A stretch of DNA of 64,000 nucleotides from Amycolatopsis keratiniphila subsp. keratiniphila. Its GTDB lineage: Bacteria; Actinomycetota; Actinomycetes; Mycobacteriales; Pseudonocardiaceae. Below the pieces are notes generated by a model. It did not search any database. It saw only the letters and a program-made list of their open reading frames with translations, and was not told the DNA's origin. Position numbers and translations under genes: made by a program. The stretch spans positions 72,286 through 136,285 of the forward strand of contig NZ_LQMT02000011.1 in NCBI RefSeq assembly GCF_001620365.2. Reading direction: 5' to 3'. Of the stretch, positions 18,052 through 25,564 are shown piece after piece; the first letter of the stretch is position 1; each line of letters opens with the position of its first letter.

Positions 18052-20865
18052 TCACGGCTCCGGGAAGTAGGTGACTGGTCGCCACTCGTTCGCGTTCGGC
18101 GCGTACTCGTAGACGACGCGGGCGTTCTTCTGAGGCGCCACGACGAGATCGGGAATGCGATTGCCGTTCGCGTCCAGTGCCAGGGGACTGCTCGGCCCGC
18201 CGACCCGGCGCGCGACTTGCGCCGACTCACCGAATCCTCGAGGGTCGTTCGTGGTCACAAGGACTCTGTGCCGGACCGGTTTCCCGGTAACCGGATGGAC
18301 ATAGAGCTGCTGACCGGTCACAGGATCAGTGTAGGAAACCACTGTGCCGTCGCGGAGGTCGGCTTCGAGCTGGGCTCGTGCCCGTCCCAGCGCTTCGGCT
18401 TCGGCCTGCGCGCTCCGGAACCGGGAAGCACGGCTTGCCGGCGCGGCCAGACCGTCCGGGGCCATGCCGGTGCGTACTCGCGTGGCCTGCTGCCCGTCCG
18501 TCGTCTGGTAGCCATGCCTGCCATGACCGTGGCCTTCCTGTGCGGCGTTCGGATGCGGATTCTCCAGCGGCCGATCGGCATCGGCGACCGACCGCTCGGC
18601 ACGCCGTCGAGATTGTTCTGCCCGCCATTGCTCCCGTGCGCCACCGCTGTAGCAGTCCTCACCGCCGGCGTTGTGGGTGAGCACGTCTTGGCCGCCGACG
18701 TTGACGTAGTACGTGTGCAGGCCTTCGATCGTGAGGTTGTGCACCTGTTGCCGTTGCGTCCGCTCGTCCAGGGCGACGACTCGCAGGAGACGGCCGTCGG
18801 GTGTACGGAGCAGGTTTCCTCGGACGAGGTCTTCGGCGTCGGTCCACCGGCCGGTGTCGGCGACCCAGAACGGGTGCTCGTCAGTGGCTGTGACAGTGCC
18901 GGTGGCGTCTCCTCGGTCGCCGTCGGTGTCGACGGTGATCCGTACCAGCTCCTTCAGGCCCTGTCCGGGAATGAGGTCGATCACCGGCCGGGCCTGAGTG
19001 AGGCCTGTGACGGGGTCGGTCGCCAGCACCCGGTCGCCGAGCCTGACTTGTTCGATCGGCTTGTAGGTGCCGTCGGCCAGCAGCACGGGCGTGCCGGGTA
19101 CGAAGCTGTTCGGTGTGGGGCAAGTGTCCGTGCCGGTGTCCCGCCGGTCCCGATCCGACGGGCGGGCGGGGGAATCGCCCCGGCCGGCCCGGGGCAACGT
19201 GGGCAGTTGCGTCACCGGATTCGGGAGCACCCTGCTGCCGCGCCGGTCGCCATTTTTCGGCGACCGTGAAGCCGTCCGTGGTGCGGCCGTGTCCGGAGTA
19301 ATCGGCGGCGGCGCGCTGTCGACTCGATCGGGTGCCGTCTGGTGGTCCGGCCGCGGCCTGGCGCCGGTGTCCAGATCGGGTCCCCGACCTCCGGGCAACG
19401 CCTCGACCGCGTTGAGTACCCGCTTGCCGACGCCGACACCGGGGATGAACATGGTGCCGATGTCGACCGCCGCGCGGCCGACGACACGTTCCGGCTTGTC
19501 GCTGTTCCAGTCCTCCTTGTACGGGCGGATGACCTCGTCCACCACCTTGCCGGGATTTCTCACGATCTCGGCGACCGCCTCACCGCGTTCTTTGATGCGT
19601 TTGTCGGCCGCGCGCCACTCTTCGCTGTCCGGATCGGCCTCCGACCACGTCGTGGCGTCCTGGTTCGCCTGCACGAAGCTGCCGATGGCGGCCGGGATCG
19701 CCTCCAGGCTCTCCACGATGGTTTCCCGCGCTTCGTCGGCCACATTGCCGACCAGGTGGTCATCCGGGTCGTTGGCCGCCGCGGGTGGTTGCGCCGGCCT
19801 GGGGCGGGATGGGGTCCGGGACGCCATCCCGGGGAACTCATCGGACCGCCCACGCGTGGGACCCGCGGTCAGCAGGCTGTCGAGATTCTCGCGGACACCC
19901 CCGCGCGCTCCTGTGCTTCTGCCGTCGGCACGGCCGCGATCGGTGACCACGGCGTTCGGCACCATGCCCGGAAACCGGTCCCCGCTATCGGACTTCGGTT
20001 CGCCGGTAAGCACATCGCGCAGGTGATCCGGCAGTCGTGCCGGTGCGGAAATCTCTCCGGCGCCGCTGTCGTCCTTGTGGGTTTGTGGTCGGTCTTTCTT
20101 TGCTTTCCGGGCGTCTGCCGATTGCTGTCGTGATCGTTGTGGGGTCGGTGATGTCCTGGCGATCCTCTCCTCTAGCGTTTCCTCCTTTTTGGGGTGGGAC
20201 AGGTCGAGTGGGAAGCGTTCTGTTGCTTCGGGTCGGGATCCTGCCGAGGTCAGGTTCTTGAGGATCTCTCCGGCGCCGCCGTTGGCTTTCGGGGTTTGTG
20301 GTCGGTCTTTCTTTGCTTTCCGGGCGTCTGCCGATTGCTGTCGTGATCGTTGCGGAGTCGGTGATGTCCTGGCGACCCTCTCCTCTAGCGTTTCCTCCTT
20401 TTTGCCGTCATTTTTGTTGTCCGCCGGCCGGCTTTCCCTGGCCTTACGGACGTCGGCCGCCTGCTGCCGCGCTCGTTCCGGGGTCGGCCCGGTCAGCCGG
20501 CCCGCCGGCGACTCGGCTTTCTTCTTGTCATCCTTGCCTACGTCTGACGATTTGCCGACTTTCCGCACGACGGTCGGTGTCTTGACGACCTTTGTCGTCT
20601 TCTTGTCGCCCGCCGGCCGGCTTTCCCTGGCCTTACGGACGTCGGCCGCCTGCTGCCGCGCTCGTTCCGGGGTCGGCCCGGTCAACCGGCCCGCGGGCGA
20701 CTCCGCCTTCTTCGGGTTCGGATCCTTGGCAGGTGGCTGACCGGCGGTGTTCCTCGGCTCCGCGTGCGCGTCCGTCGCCCCGAGCACGCCGAACACCGCG
20801 GTCAGGACGCCGCCGGCCACCGAGTAGAGGATCGCTCTCGTCGGGTCTGCTTTGTTGCTCACCAC
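18052..20865 (-). CDS. Secreted polymorphic toxin with Hint (intein-like) processing domain
   Basis: The product is 937 residues from GTG 20865 (GGAGG upstream). It begins with a Sec signal ending ATDAHA. Residues about 45-290 are a charged, Lys-rich stalk built of two repeat types. A central region has few landmarks. A PT-Hint domain follows, starting at Cys582 (CPTPNSFVPGTPVLLADG) and ending at His731-Asn732 (VLTHN), which would release the C-terminus by self-cleavage. The 205-residue tip contains GHGHGRHGYQTT (His784) and later HPVTGKPVRHRVLVTT. The RHG motif recalls BECR-type RNase toxins, but this is only a resemblance. The next gene is the presumed immunity protein. Confidence 0.85.
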   Translation of the reverse strand: MVSNKADPTRAILYSVAGGVLTAVFGVLGATDAHAEPRNTAGQPPAKDPNPKKAESPAGRLTGPTPERARQQAADVRKARESRPAGDKKTTKVVKTPTVVRKVGKSSDVGKDDKKKAESPAGRLTGPTPERARQQAADVRKARESRPADNKNDGKKEETLEERVARTSPTPQRSRQQSADARKAKKDRPQTPKANGGAGEILKNLTSAGSRPEATERFPLDLSHPKKEETLEERIARTSPTPQRSRQQSADARKAKKDRPQTHKDDSGAGEISAPARLPDHLRDVLTGEPKSDSGDRFPGMVPNAVVTDRGRADGRSTGARGGVRENLDSLLTAGPTRGRSDEFPGMASRTPSRPRPAQPPAAANDPDDHLVGNVADEARETIVESLEAIPAAIGSFVQANQDATTWSEADPDSEEWRAADKRIKERGEAVAEIVRNPGKVVDEVIRPYKEDWNSDKPERVVGRAAVDIGTMFIPGVGVGKRVLNAVEALPGGRGPDLDTGARPRPDHQTAPDRVDSAPPPITPDTAAPRTASRSPKNGDRRGSRVLPNPVTQLPTLPRAGRGDSPARPSDRDRRDTGTDTCPTPNSFVPGTPVLLADGTYKPIEQVRLGDRVLATDPVTGLTQARPVIDLIPGQGLKELVRITVDTDGDRGDATGTVTATDEHPFWVADTGRWTDAEDLVRGNLLRTPDGRLLRVVALDERTQRQQVHNLTIEGLHTYYVNVGGQDVLTHNAGGEDCYSGGAREQWRAEQSRRRAERSVADADRPLENPHPNAAQEGHGHGRHGYQTTDGQQATRVRTGMAPDGLAAPASRASRFRSAQAEAEALGRARAQLEADLRDGTVVSYTDPVTGQQLYVHPVTGKPVRHRVLVTTNDPRGFGESAQVARRVGGPSSPLALDANGNRIPDLVVAPQKNARVVYEYAPNANEWRPVTYFPEP
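20079..20404. repeat. Direct repeat pair A inside the toxin stalk
   Basis: Two 113-base copies (20079-20191 and 20292-20404), 213 bases apart, differ at about three positions. They encode the repeat unit EETLEERxARTSPTPQRSRQQSADARKAK read on the minus strand, split here by its own junction. The base composition is clearly T-richer than the surrounding genes on this strand, suggesting recent duplication of foreign sequence. Confidence 0.85.
20421..20705. repeat. Direct repeat pair B inside the toxin stalk
   Basis: Two copies of about 96 bases (20421-20516 and 20610-20705), 189 bases apart, are nearly identical. They encode the unit AESPAGRLTGPTPERARQQA followed by ADVRKARESRPA on the minus strand. 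Units A and B share the pattern TPxRxRQQxAD-RKA, so all four are diverged copies of one stalk repeat. Confidence 0.85.
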
Positions 20866-20888
20866 TGTCGTCGCCTCCGTTCGGGACA

Positions 20889-20943
20889 GTCCGTGAAGGC
20901 CTCCCTCCCTACGCTCAAGGTAGGAAAGGAGGCCTTCACGGAC
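20889..20943. repeat. Long palindrome, copy A (probable terminator)
   Basis: The 16-base arm beginning GTCCGTGAAGGCC (20889-20904) pairs perfectly with 20928-20943. The inner part CCTAC/GTAGG extends the stem. It lies between the stop of the 20947-21270 gene and the start of the toxin gene, both on the minus strand, so it could terminate the upstream unit. The same arm sequence recurs at 23490-23544. Confidence 0.8.
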
Positions 20944-20946
20944 AGC

Positions 20947-21270
20947 TCAATGCGTTCGCTCGTAGATTTCTTCGGCCAGCGAATGGCCCATCAGGCCGCC
21001 GAAGACGCCCGCCGCCACGCCGATCACCAGGCCCAGCGGCGAAGTCACCAGCGCGCCGGCCGCGATGCCGAAGGCCAGCGAGCCTGTCGCACCTCCGAGT
21101 CCCGTGTAGGCGCCCACGCTCAGCGGAGTGGGTTCGCACGCGAGGTAGTCCTCGTCGTCGTCTTCCGGGTACGGCTCGAATTCGTCGGCAGGAGGTGGCG
21201 GCGGGTCTTCGCGCTCCCAGACGTCCTGCGGGATCACGATGTACCGGGTGGGTTCCAGCGTGGCGGTCAT
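20947..21270 (-). CDS. Small glycine-rich membrane protein
   Basis: The product is 107 residues. An acidic Pro-rich N-terminal half (DPPPPPADEFEPYPEDDDED) is followed by a Gly/Ala-rich double hydrophobic segment (about 52-95) with glycine-zipper spacing, ending MGHSLAEEIYERTH. It starts four bases after the stop of the secreted coiled-coil gene, so the two form a unit. Function is unknown. Such zipper segments insert into or oligomerise in membranes. Confidence 0.7.
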   Translation of the reverse strand: MTATLEPTRYIVIPQDVWEREDPPPPPADEFEPYPEDDDEDYLACEPTPLSVGAYTGLGGATGSLAFGIAAGALVTSPLGLVIGVAAGVFGGLMGHSLAEEIYERTH

Positions 21271-21274
21271 CGCG

Positions 21275-22048
21275 TCACCAGGCGTCGGCCGAGACCGTGC
21301 CGTTGGTCGACGTCGCGCTGGACCACGAGGACGCGCCCTTGCCCGACGAGCTCGCCGTCTTCGTGACCGTGTTGCCCGACTTGTGGGTGGTCTTCGTGAT
21401 CGTCTTGCGGTCGGGAAGGTCGGACTTCTTGGCCCGGTCGTGCTTCGTCTCGTGGTCGTGGCAGGGCTTCTTGCCCGACGGCCGCTTCATCGATTCGCGC
21501 AGCTCCTTCAAGTCCTTTTCGGACTGGGCGAGCCGCTTTTTGGCATCCCGTAACGTCTTCTCGGCGTTCTTGACCGTCTTGCGCGCCTCGTCGACGGCCT
21601 TGATCGCGGTGTCCAGCTTCGGCGCGGAAGGGGCGATGGTCAGCTTCACCGGAGACACCGTCGGCGCCTTGGCCGCCGCCTGCACCACGAACCGCTTCTG
21701 CACCGGTGCCTGTCGCACCTTCTTCACCTGCGGCTTCGACAACGCGACCGGTACGGCGGCGCGATGAGCCGCGGCGGGCTTGACCTTGTGTACCTGCTTG
21801 GGCGCGGCCTGCTGCGCGGGCGCCGCGTGTGCCTTCGGCGAGACGTTCACCGGCTTCGGCGCGACCGGTGCGGCACCGGGCACGTGCGCCGGTGTCGGCG
21901 CCTGCGGGGGAGCCGGGGCCGGTGCGGGGACAGGGGCCGCGTTGTCGGTCGAGCTGTCCACCAACGCGTTCGCCGTCGTCGCGCCGATCGCGGCGGTCGC
22001 CAGCCCGGCCACCCCGTAGACGGCCGCGCGCCGCAGATTTCGCTTCAT
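21275..22048 (-). CDS. Secreted Ala/Pro-rich coiled-coil protein
   Basis: The product is 257 residues. ATG 22048 is fixed by AAGGAGG six bases upstream. A signal peptide (MKRNLRRAAVYGVAGLATAA to TTANA) is followed by a Pro/Ala stretch, a basic region, a predicted coiled coil at about 140-195 (DTAIKAVDEARKTVKNAEKT and onward), then a Thr/Ser-rich C-terminus ending SADAW. I recognise no family. It diverges from the pseudokinase gene across 111 bases, so a shared promoter region is likely. It may be an accessory of the toxin or of module 2. Confidence 0.7.
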   Translation of the reverse strand: MKRNLRRAAVYGVAGLATAAIGATTANALVDSSTDNAAPVPAPAPAPPQAPTPAHVPGAAPVAPKPVNVSPKAHAAPAQQAAPKQVHKVKPAAAHRAAVPVALSKPQVKKVRQAPVQKRFVVQAAAKAPTVSPVKLTIAPSAPKLDTAIKAVDEARKTVKNAEKTLRDAKKRLAQSEKDLKELRESMKRPSGKKPCHDHETKHDRAKKSDLPDRKTITKTTHKSGNTVTKTASSSGKGASSWSSATSTNGTVSADAW

Positions 22049-22159
22049 GTTCGCCTCCTTGGTCATGGGCGAAGAGTGGCCTCCCGGGGTCCATGGCCAA
22101 TACATCCGCGGTACATCGGGATTCGCCGTGGACGGCCGGCGGATGACAGACTGGGGACG

Positions 22160-23422
22160 ATGGAAGACGACGAGCTGGTGCCATTGGGCGAGGGCCCGGC
22201 CGCCACCGTGCTGGCCGGAATGGACGAGACGACCGGTGAGGCCTTCGCACTCAAGGTGTACCCCGGTCGCGTCGACCGTCGCACCCGCGGCGAGCTGGAG
22301 AGGGAACTTTCCGCGTTGAGCTCGCTCAGCGAGCTCGACACGGTTCTCATTCCCACCGAGGCGAAGGAACTGCCGGACGGCCGGTTCGCCGTCCGGATGG
22401 AACTCTGCACGCAATCGCTGGCCGACCTCGTCGGCGCGTTCGGCCCGCTTTCCGTCCAGGATGTGCTTTCCCTGGGCGAAGCCCTCGCGACGACGCTGGC
22501 CGCGGCGCACCAGGCCGGCGTCGTCCACGGCGGGATGACACCCGGCAACGTCCTCTTCCGCGCGTCCGGGGCACCGGTGCTGACGGACTTCGGGATCGCG
22601 CTGCGCCAGTCGTTCCCCGGCGATCCCGGCGTCGGATTCCTCGCGCCGGAAACGATCACCGACGGCATTCGCGACGAACGAACCGATCTCTACGGCCTCG
22701 GCGCGCTCCTGTACTTCGCGCTCACTGGCCGTTCCCCCGCGAGGGAAGAGCCCGGCGAGACAGTGGACCAGCTGACGCTGCGCGTGCTCAGCGGGCCGGT
22801 CGCGCCGATCGATCGGCCCGGCCTCCCGCCCGGCCTCGGCCCGCTTGTGGCCTCACTGCTGGAACGCGACCCCGGCGCCCGCCCGATCGACGCCACCCTG
22901 GTCGCCGCCCGTCTCGGCGCGACGCCCGGCACCGCGGCCACCCCACGCCCGCTCGGCGCGCCGATCCTGGACTACGGCCCCGAACACGCGAAAACCCATC
23001 GTAAAGGGAAAACCCGGCTGATCCTGGGGGTCGCCGCCGGGGCCGCGGTCCTCGCCGCGGCGGGGATCTTCGTGCTGCGGAACCGGCCGAGTGAGCTGAG
23101 CGTGCCGCCCGCCGGCGCCGCCCCGGTGACCAGCGCGCCCACCACGACCGTCAAGCCCGTGCGGCTCGACTTCGCCGATCCCGTCGACCACGGCAAGTAC
23201 GTCCAACTCTCCTGGAGCAGCAACGAATCCACGCTGCACTACGCCGTCATCGTCGCGGGAGTGGACTTGCCGCGGAAGACGCATTACGTCGAGAGCGGCA
23301 CGACCTACCGCGTTGATGTCGAGCCCGGCCGGCAGTACTGCTTCGTCGTCCAGGCGACCGACAGCGTGCATTCCTACGAAAGCGAGAGCAAAGGCATCCG
23401 TGGCGCCCGCTGCGTTCGCTAG
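22160..23422 (+). CDS. Membrane pseudokinase with extracytoplasmic Fn3-like domain (module 2)
   Basis: The product is 420 residues, paralogous to the protein at 8941-10185. Lys32 (FALKVY) and DFG (Asp143) are kept, but the catalytic loop is HGGMTPGN (His123-Gly-Gly125), so the HRD Asp is missing. A membrane segment lies near 287-308. The outer domain (VQLSWSSNESTLHYAVIVAG to QYCFVVQATDS) matches that of the first copy. In module 1 this gene ends the operon. Here it stands alone and in inverted orientation relative to the other module 2 genes. ATG 22160 starts just before the kinase fold. Confidence 0.86.
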   Translation: MEDDELVPLGEGPAATVLAGMDETTGEAFALKVYPGRVDRRTRGELERELSALSSLSELDTVLIPTEAKELPDGRFAVRMELCTQSLADLVGAFGPLSVQDVLSLGEALATTLAAAHQAGVVHGGMTPGNVLFRASGAPVLTDFGIALRQSFPGDPGVGFLAPETITDGIRDERTDLYGLGALLYFALTGRSPAREEPGETVDQLTLRVLSGPVAPIDRPGLPPGLGPLVASLLERDPGARPIDATLVAARLGATPGTAATPRPLGAPILDYGPEHAKTHRKGKTRLILGVAAGAAVLAAAGIFVLRNRPSELSVPPAGAAPVTSAPTTTVKPVRLDFADPVDHGKYVQLSWSSNESTLHYAVIVAGVDLPRKTHYVESGTTYRVDVEPGRQYCFVVQATDSVHSYESESKGIRGARCVR

Positions 23423-23489
23423 TGCCTCCTGCCGTAGGGCAGCACGCGTGTTCAGGCGGACGACACGCTTCTGTACCTCCTTGTCCGAA

Positions 23490-23544
23490 GTCCGTGAAGG
23501 CCTCCTTGAGGGACTCTGGGTCCCTCAAGGAGGCCTTCACGGAC
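23490..23544. repeat. Long palindrome, copy B (bidirectional terminator)
   Basis: A perfect 24-base stem (23490-23513 with 23521-23544) has a 7-base loop CTCTGGG. The outer 16 bases are identical to copy A. It sits between the convergent pseudokinase and Fn3 genes, as expected for a two-way terminator or REP-like element. The rest of 23423-23689 has no gene I can support. Confidence 0.85.
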
Positions 23545-23577
23545 TGGGTATATAGGCACGCGGCGGGAGCGGAGGCG

Positions 23578-23612
23578 TGACTCGCGTGATCAGGGACGTG
23601 ATTCGCGTGATT
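23578..23612. repeat. Short direct repeat GTGAYTCGCGTGAT
   Basis: GTGACTCGCGTGAT and GTGATTCGCGTGAT occur about 20 bases apart in the non-coding spacer after palindrome copy B. The function is unknown. It could be part of a dispersed intergenic element together with the palindrome. Confidence 0.5.
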
Positions 23613-23689
23613 GGAGGCCGCATTCGGGTGTTTCGCCATAAGCCGCGGTCCTTGCGGAGAGGTCGTGACGCTGTAGGCGCGCGAAGCCG

Positions 23690-25510
23690 CTAGCCCGACT
23701 GCCAGGTGATGACGTTGGACTTCACGCCGGTGTCGGTGACCACCCACACCTGGTTGCCGACCTGACCGAAGTCGAACGCCTCGAAGGTGAGGTTCCCGCT
23801 GGCCGGGATGTCACAACCGCGACCCTCGTTGCTGTAGTCGGGATCGCTCGACCACGGCCGGACCTTCACCCGGGTGCCGGGCTGGAAACCCTTCATCACC
23901 ACACGGATCTTGGCGCACTTCGGGGCTTCGCACGTCTCGTTGTAGGTCCCGGTCTTGCCGCGGCTGATGGTGATCGTCGGCCTCGGCCCGGCGGGCGGGG
24001 AAACCCTCGCCGTGGCCGGGGCGCCTCGCCCCGCGCGGTTCTCCGCCGCGACCGTGATCGTGTACGTCACGCCGTCGCGCAGGTTCGGGATCGACGTCGA
24101 CCGCGCGGCACCATCGAGCGCGGCCGAACCCGCGCCCGCTCCGGAAGACGGCGTCCACGACACGCGGTATCCCGTCACCGCCGCGCCGTTCGGGGCCGCC
24201 GCGCCCCAGGTGACGTTCGCCGTCGTGCCCGCCAAGGTGGCGCGGAGGCCACTGGGAAGGCCGGGTGGGCTCGCCGCGAGTGCCTTGGGGGACGTCGCGG
24301 GCGGTGGCGGTTTCGGCCTCGACTGCGATGGCGGCCGGACGCCTCCGTTCCCCCGTTGCGGGGGCAGCTGGGTCGTCGAGGTCGGGGGCACCGTCGTCGG
24401 CTGGGGGACCGGCGGCTTGTCGGCGGTCACCGCGACCTGCGCGACCGTGCCCTCCGGATCGACCACCAGGACATGGTTTCCTTGCGCGCCTTCGATGTAG
24501 ACCCGTTTGTCCTCGCCGCGCGAGAGCTTGGGCGAGCCGTTCTCCGGCGGGATCGGCATCGAGTGCCGTGGCAGGCCGTCGGGGGAGTAGGTGACCACGG
24601 TGTTGCGGGTCAGGTCGAGCAGGACGACCGCCGACGACGAAGCGGTCGGCCGCGAGTACTGGCCGTCGGACAGGTCGATCGTCTTGGGCGGGCCGGGGGC
24701 GCGCCCGGCGCTCAACCCACTCGCGTCGACGAAGTACAGCTTGCGCAGGCCCGGTTCGAGGATCGCGATCCGTCCGGCCGCGTCGGCCGAGGCGATCTGC
24801 GCGCCCGCGCTGAACGACGCGTTCAGTGCCAGCGGCTTGCCGAGCCCGGTGTCGGTGACGGTCTGCAGGGTGCTCGCCGTGGTGTCGACGAACGCCGGGG
24901 TGTCGCCGACGACGGTCAGCGCGCCGGTATGCCCGCGGGCGGCCTGCACCGTGCACCCGACGGTGTCTGTGCCCTTCGCCAGCCGGCACAGTTTCCCGTC
25001 GCCCGTGCGCTGCAGCCAGACCGTGCCGTCCGAGGTGGCGACCGGATCGCCGAGGGAGCCGCCCGTGTCGATCGACGTGAAGGCGTCGCCGAGCCGGACG
25101 ACACGACCGGCCTCGCGGAAGACGAGGTACGGCCCGCCGGCGGTTTCGAGCAGGAACGGCCGTTCCCCGGTCACCGGCTGGTCCACCGAGCGGCTCACGG
25201 TGAGATCGGACTTGCCGAATTCGACGATCCGCCGCTGGCCGATCACATACGCGCTCGTGTCGCCCTGGACCACGTCGGAGCCGGGTTCGAGATCCGGCAC
25301 GGCGGCCTGGGCGTCCACGCTCCGGTTGGCGCCGTTGACGAGGAAGACCAAGCCGAGAGCGGGGCTGGCGACCCAATGCCCGGCCTGCGTGAGTCCCAAG
25401 CCGGGGACGGGTTTCACCGCACCGGTGGCGACGGCGACCACGATCGCCACACAGGTCGCGGTCAGCACGGCGAGCGGCAGACGCCGCTTGAATCCCCTCT
25501 CCGGCACCAC
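23690..25510 (-). CDS. Surface protein: TM anchor, beta-propeller-like region, one Fn3 domain, Cys-pair C-terminal domain (module 2)
   Basis: The product is 606 residues from GTG 25510, paralogous to the protein at 2681-4759. A signal-anchor (RRLPLAVLTATCVAIVVAVA) is followed by propeller-like repeats (about 40-345), a Pro/Thr linker, a single Fn3 domain (about 420-505) and the C-terminal domain with Cys pair ETCEAPKC followed by VVMKGFQPG. It has one Fn3 domain fewer than its paralogue. It shares the 5' end region with the histidine kinase gene (55 bases upstream, same strand), so the two-component system could be cotranscribed with it. Confidence 0.8.
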   Translation of the reverse strand: MVPERGFKRRLPLAVLTATCVAIVVAVATGAVKPVPGLGLTQAGHWVASPALGLVFLVNGANRSVDAQAAVPDLEPGSDVVQGDTSAYVIGQRRIVEFGKSDLTVSRSVDQPVTGERPFLLETAGGPYLVFREAGRVVRLGDAFTSIDTGGSLGDPVATSDGTVWLQRTGDGKLCRLAKGTDTVGCTVQAARGHTGALTVVGDTPAFVDTTASTLQTVTDTGLGKPLALNASFSAGAQIASADAAGRIAILEPGLRKLYFVDASGLSAGRAPGPPKTIDLSDGQYSRPTASSSAVVLLDLTRNTVVTYSPDGLPRHSMPIPPENGSPKLSRGEDKRVYIEGAQGNHVLVVDPEGTVAQVAVTADKPPVPQPTTVPPTSTTQLPPQRGNGGVRPPSQSRPKPPPPATSPKALAASPPGLPSGLRATLAGTTANVTWGAAAPNGAAVTGYRVSWTPSSGAGAGSAALDGAARSTSIPNLRDGVTYTITVAAENRAGRGAPATARVSPPAGPRPTITISRGKTGTYNETCEAPKCAKIRVVMKGFQPGTRVKVRPWSSDPDYSNEGRGCDIPASGNLTFEAFDFGQVGNQVWVVTDTGVKSNVITWQSG

Positions 25511-25564
25511 CCGATCATAGAAGCACGAGGTACAGAATTGGAGCCGCTCCGATACATTCGCCGG

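Noticed and set aside
18052-20865. Possible classification of the Hint protein as a true intein-containing host protein
   Set aside because: There is no conserved host protein split around it. The NSFxPGT start, export signal and following small acidic gene fit a polymorphic toxin instead.
23427-23747. Minus-strand ORF across palindrome B giving SLKEAFTDF-type peptide
   Set aside because: The peptide is a translation of the palindrome and repeats; the ORF has no ribosome site, overlaps the end of the Fn3 gene and lacks any domain.
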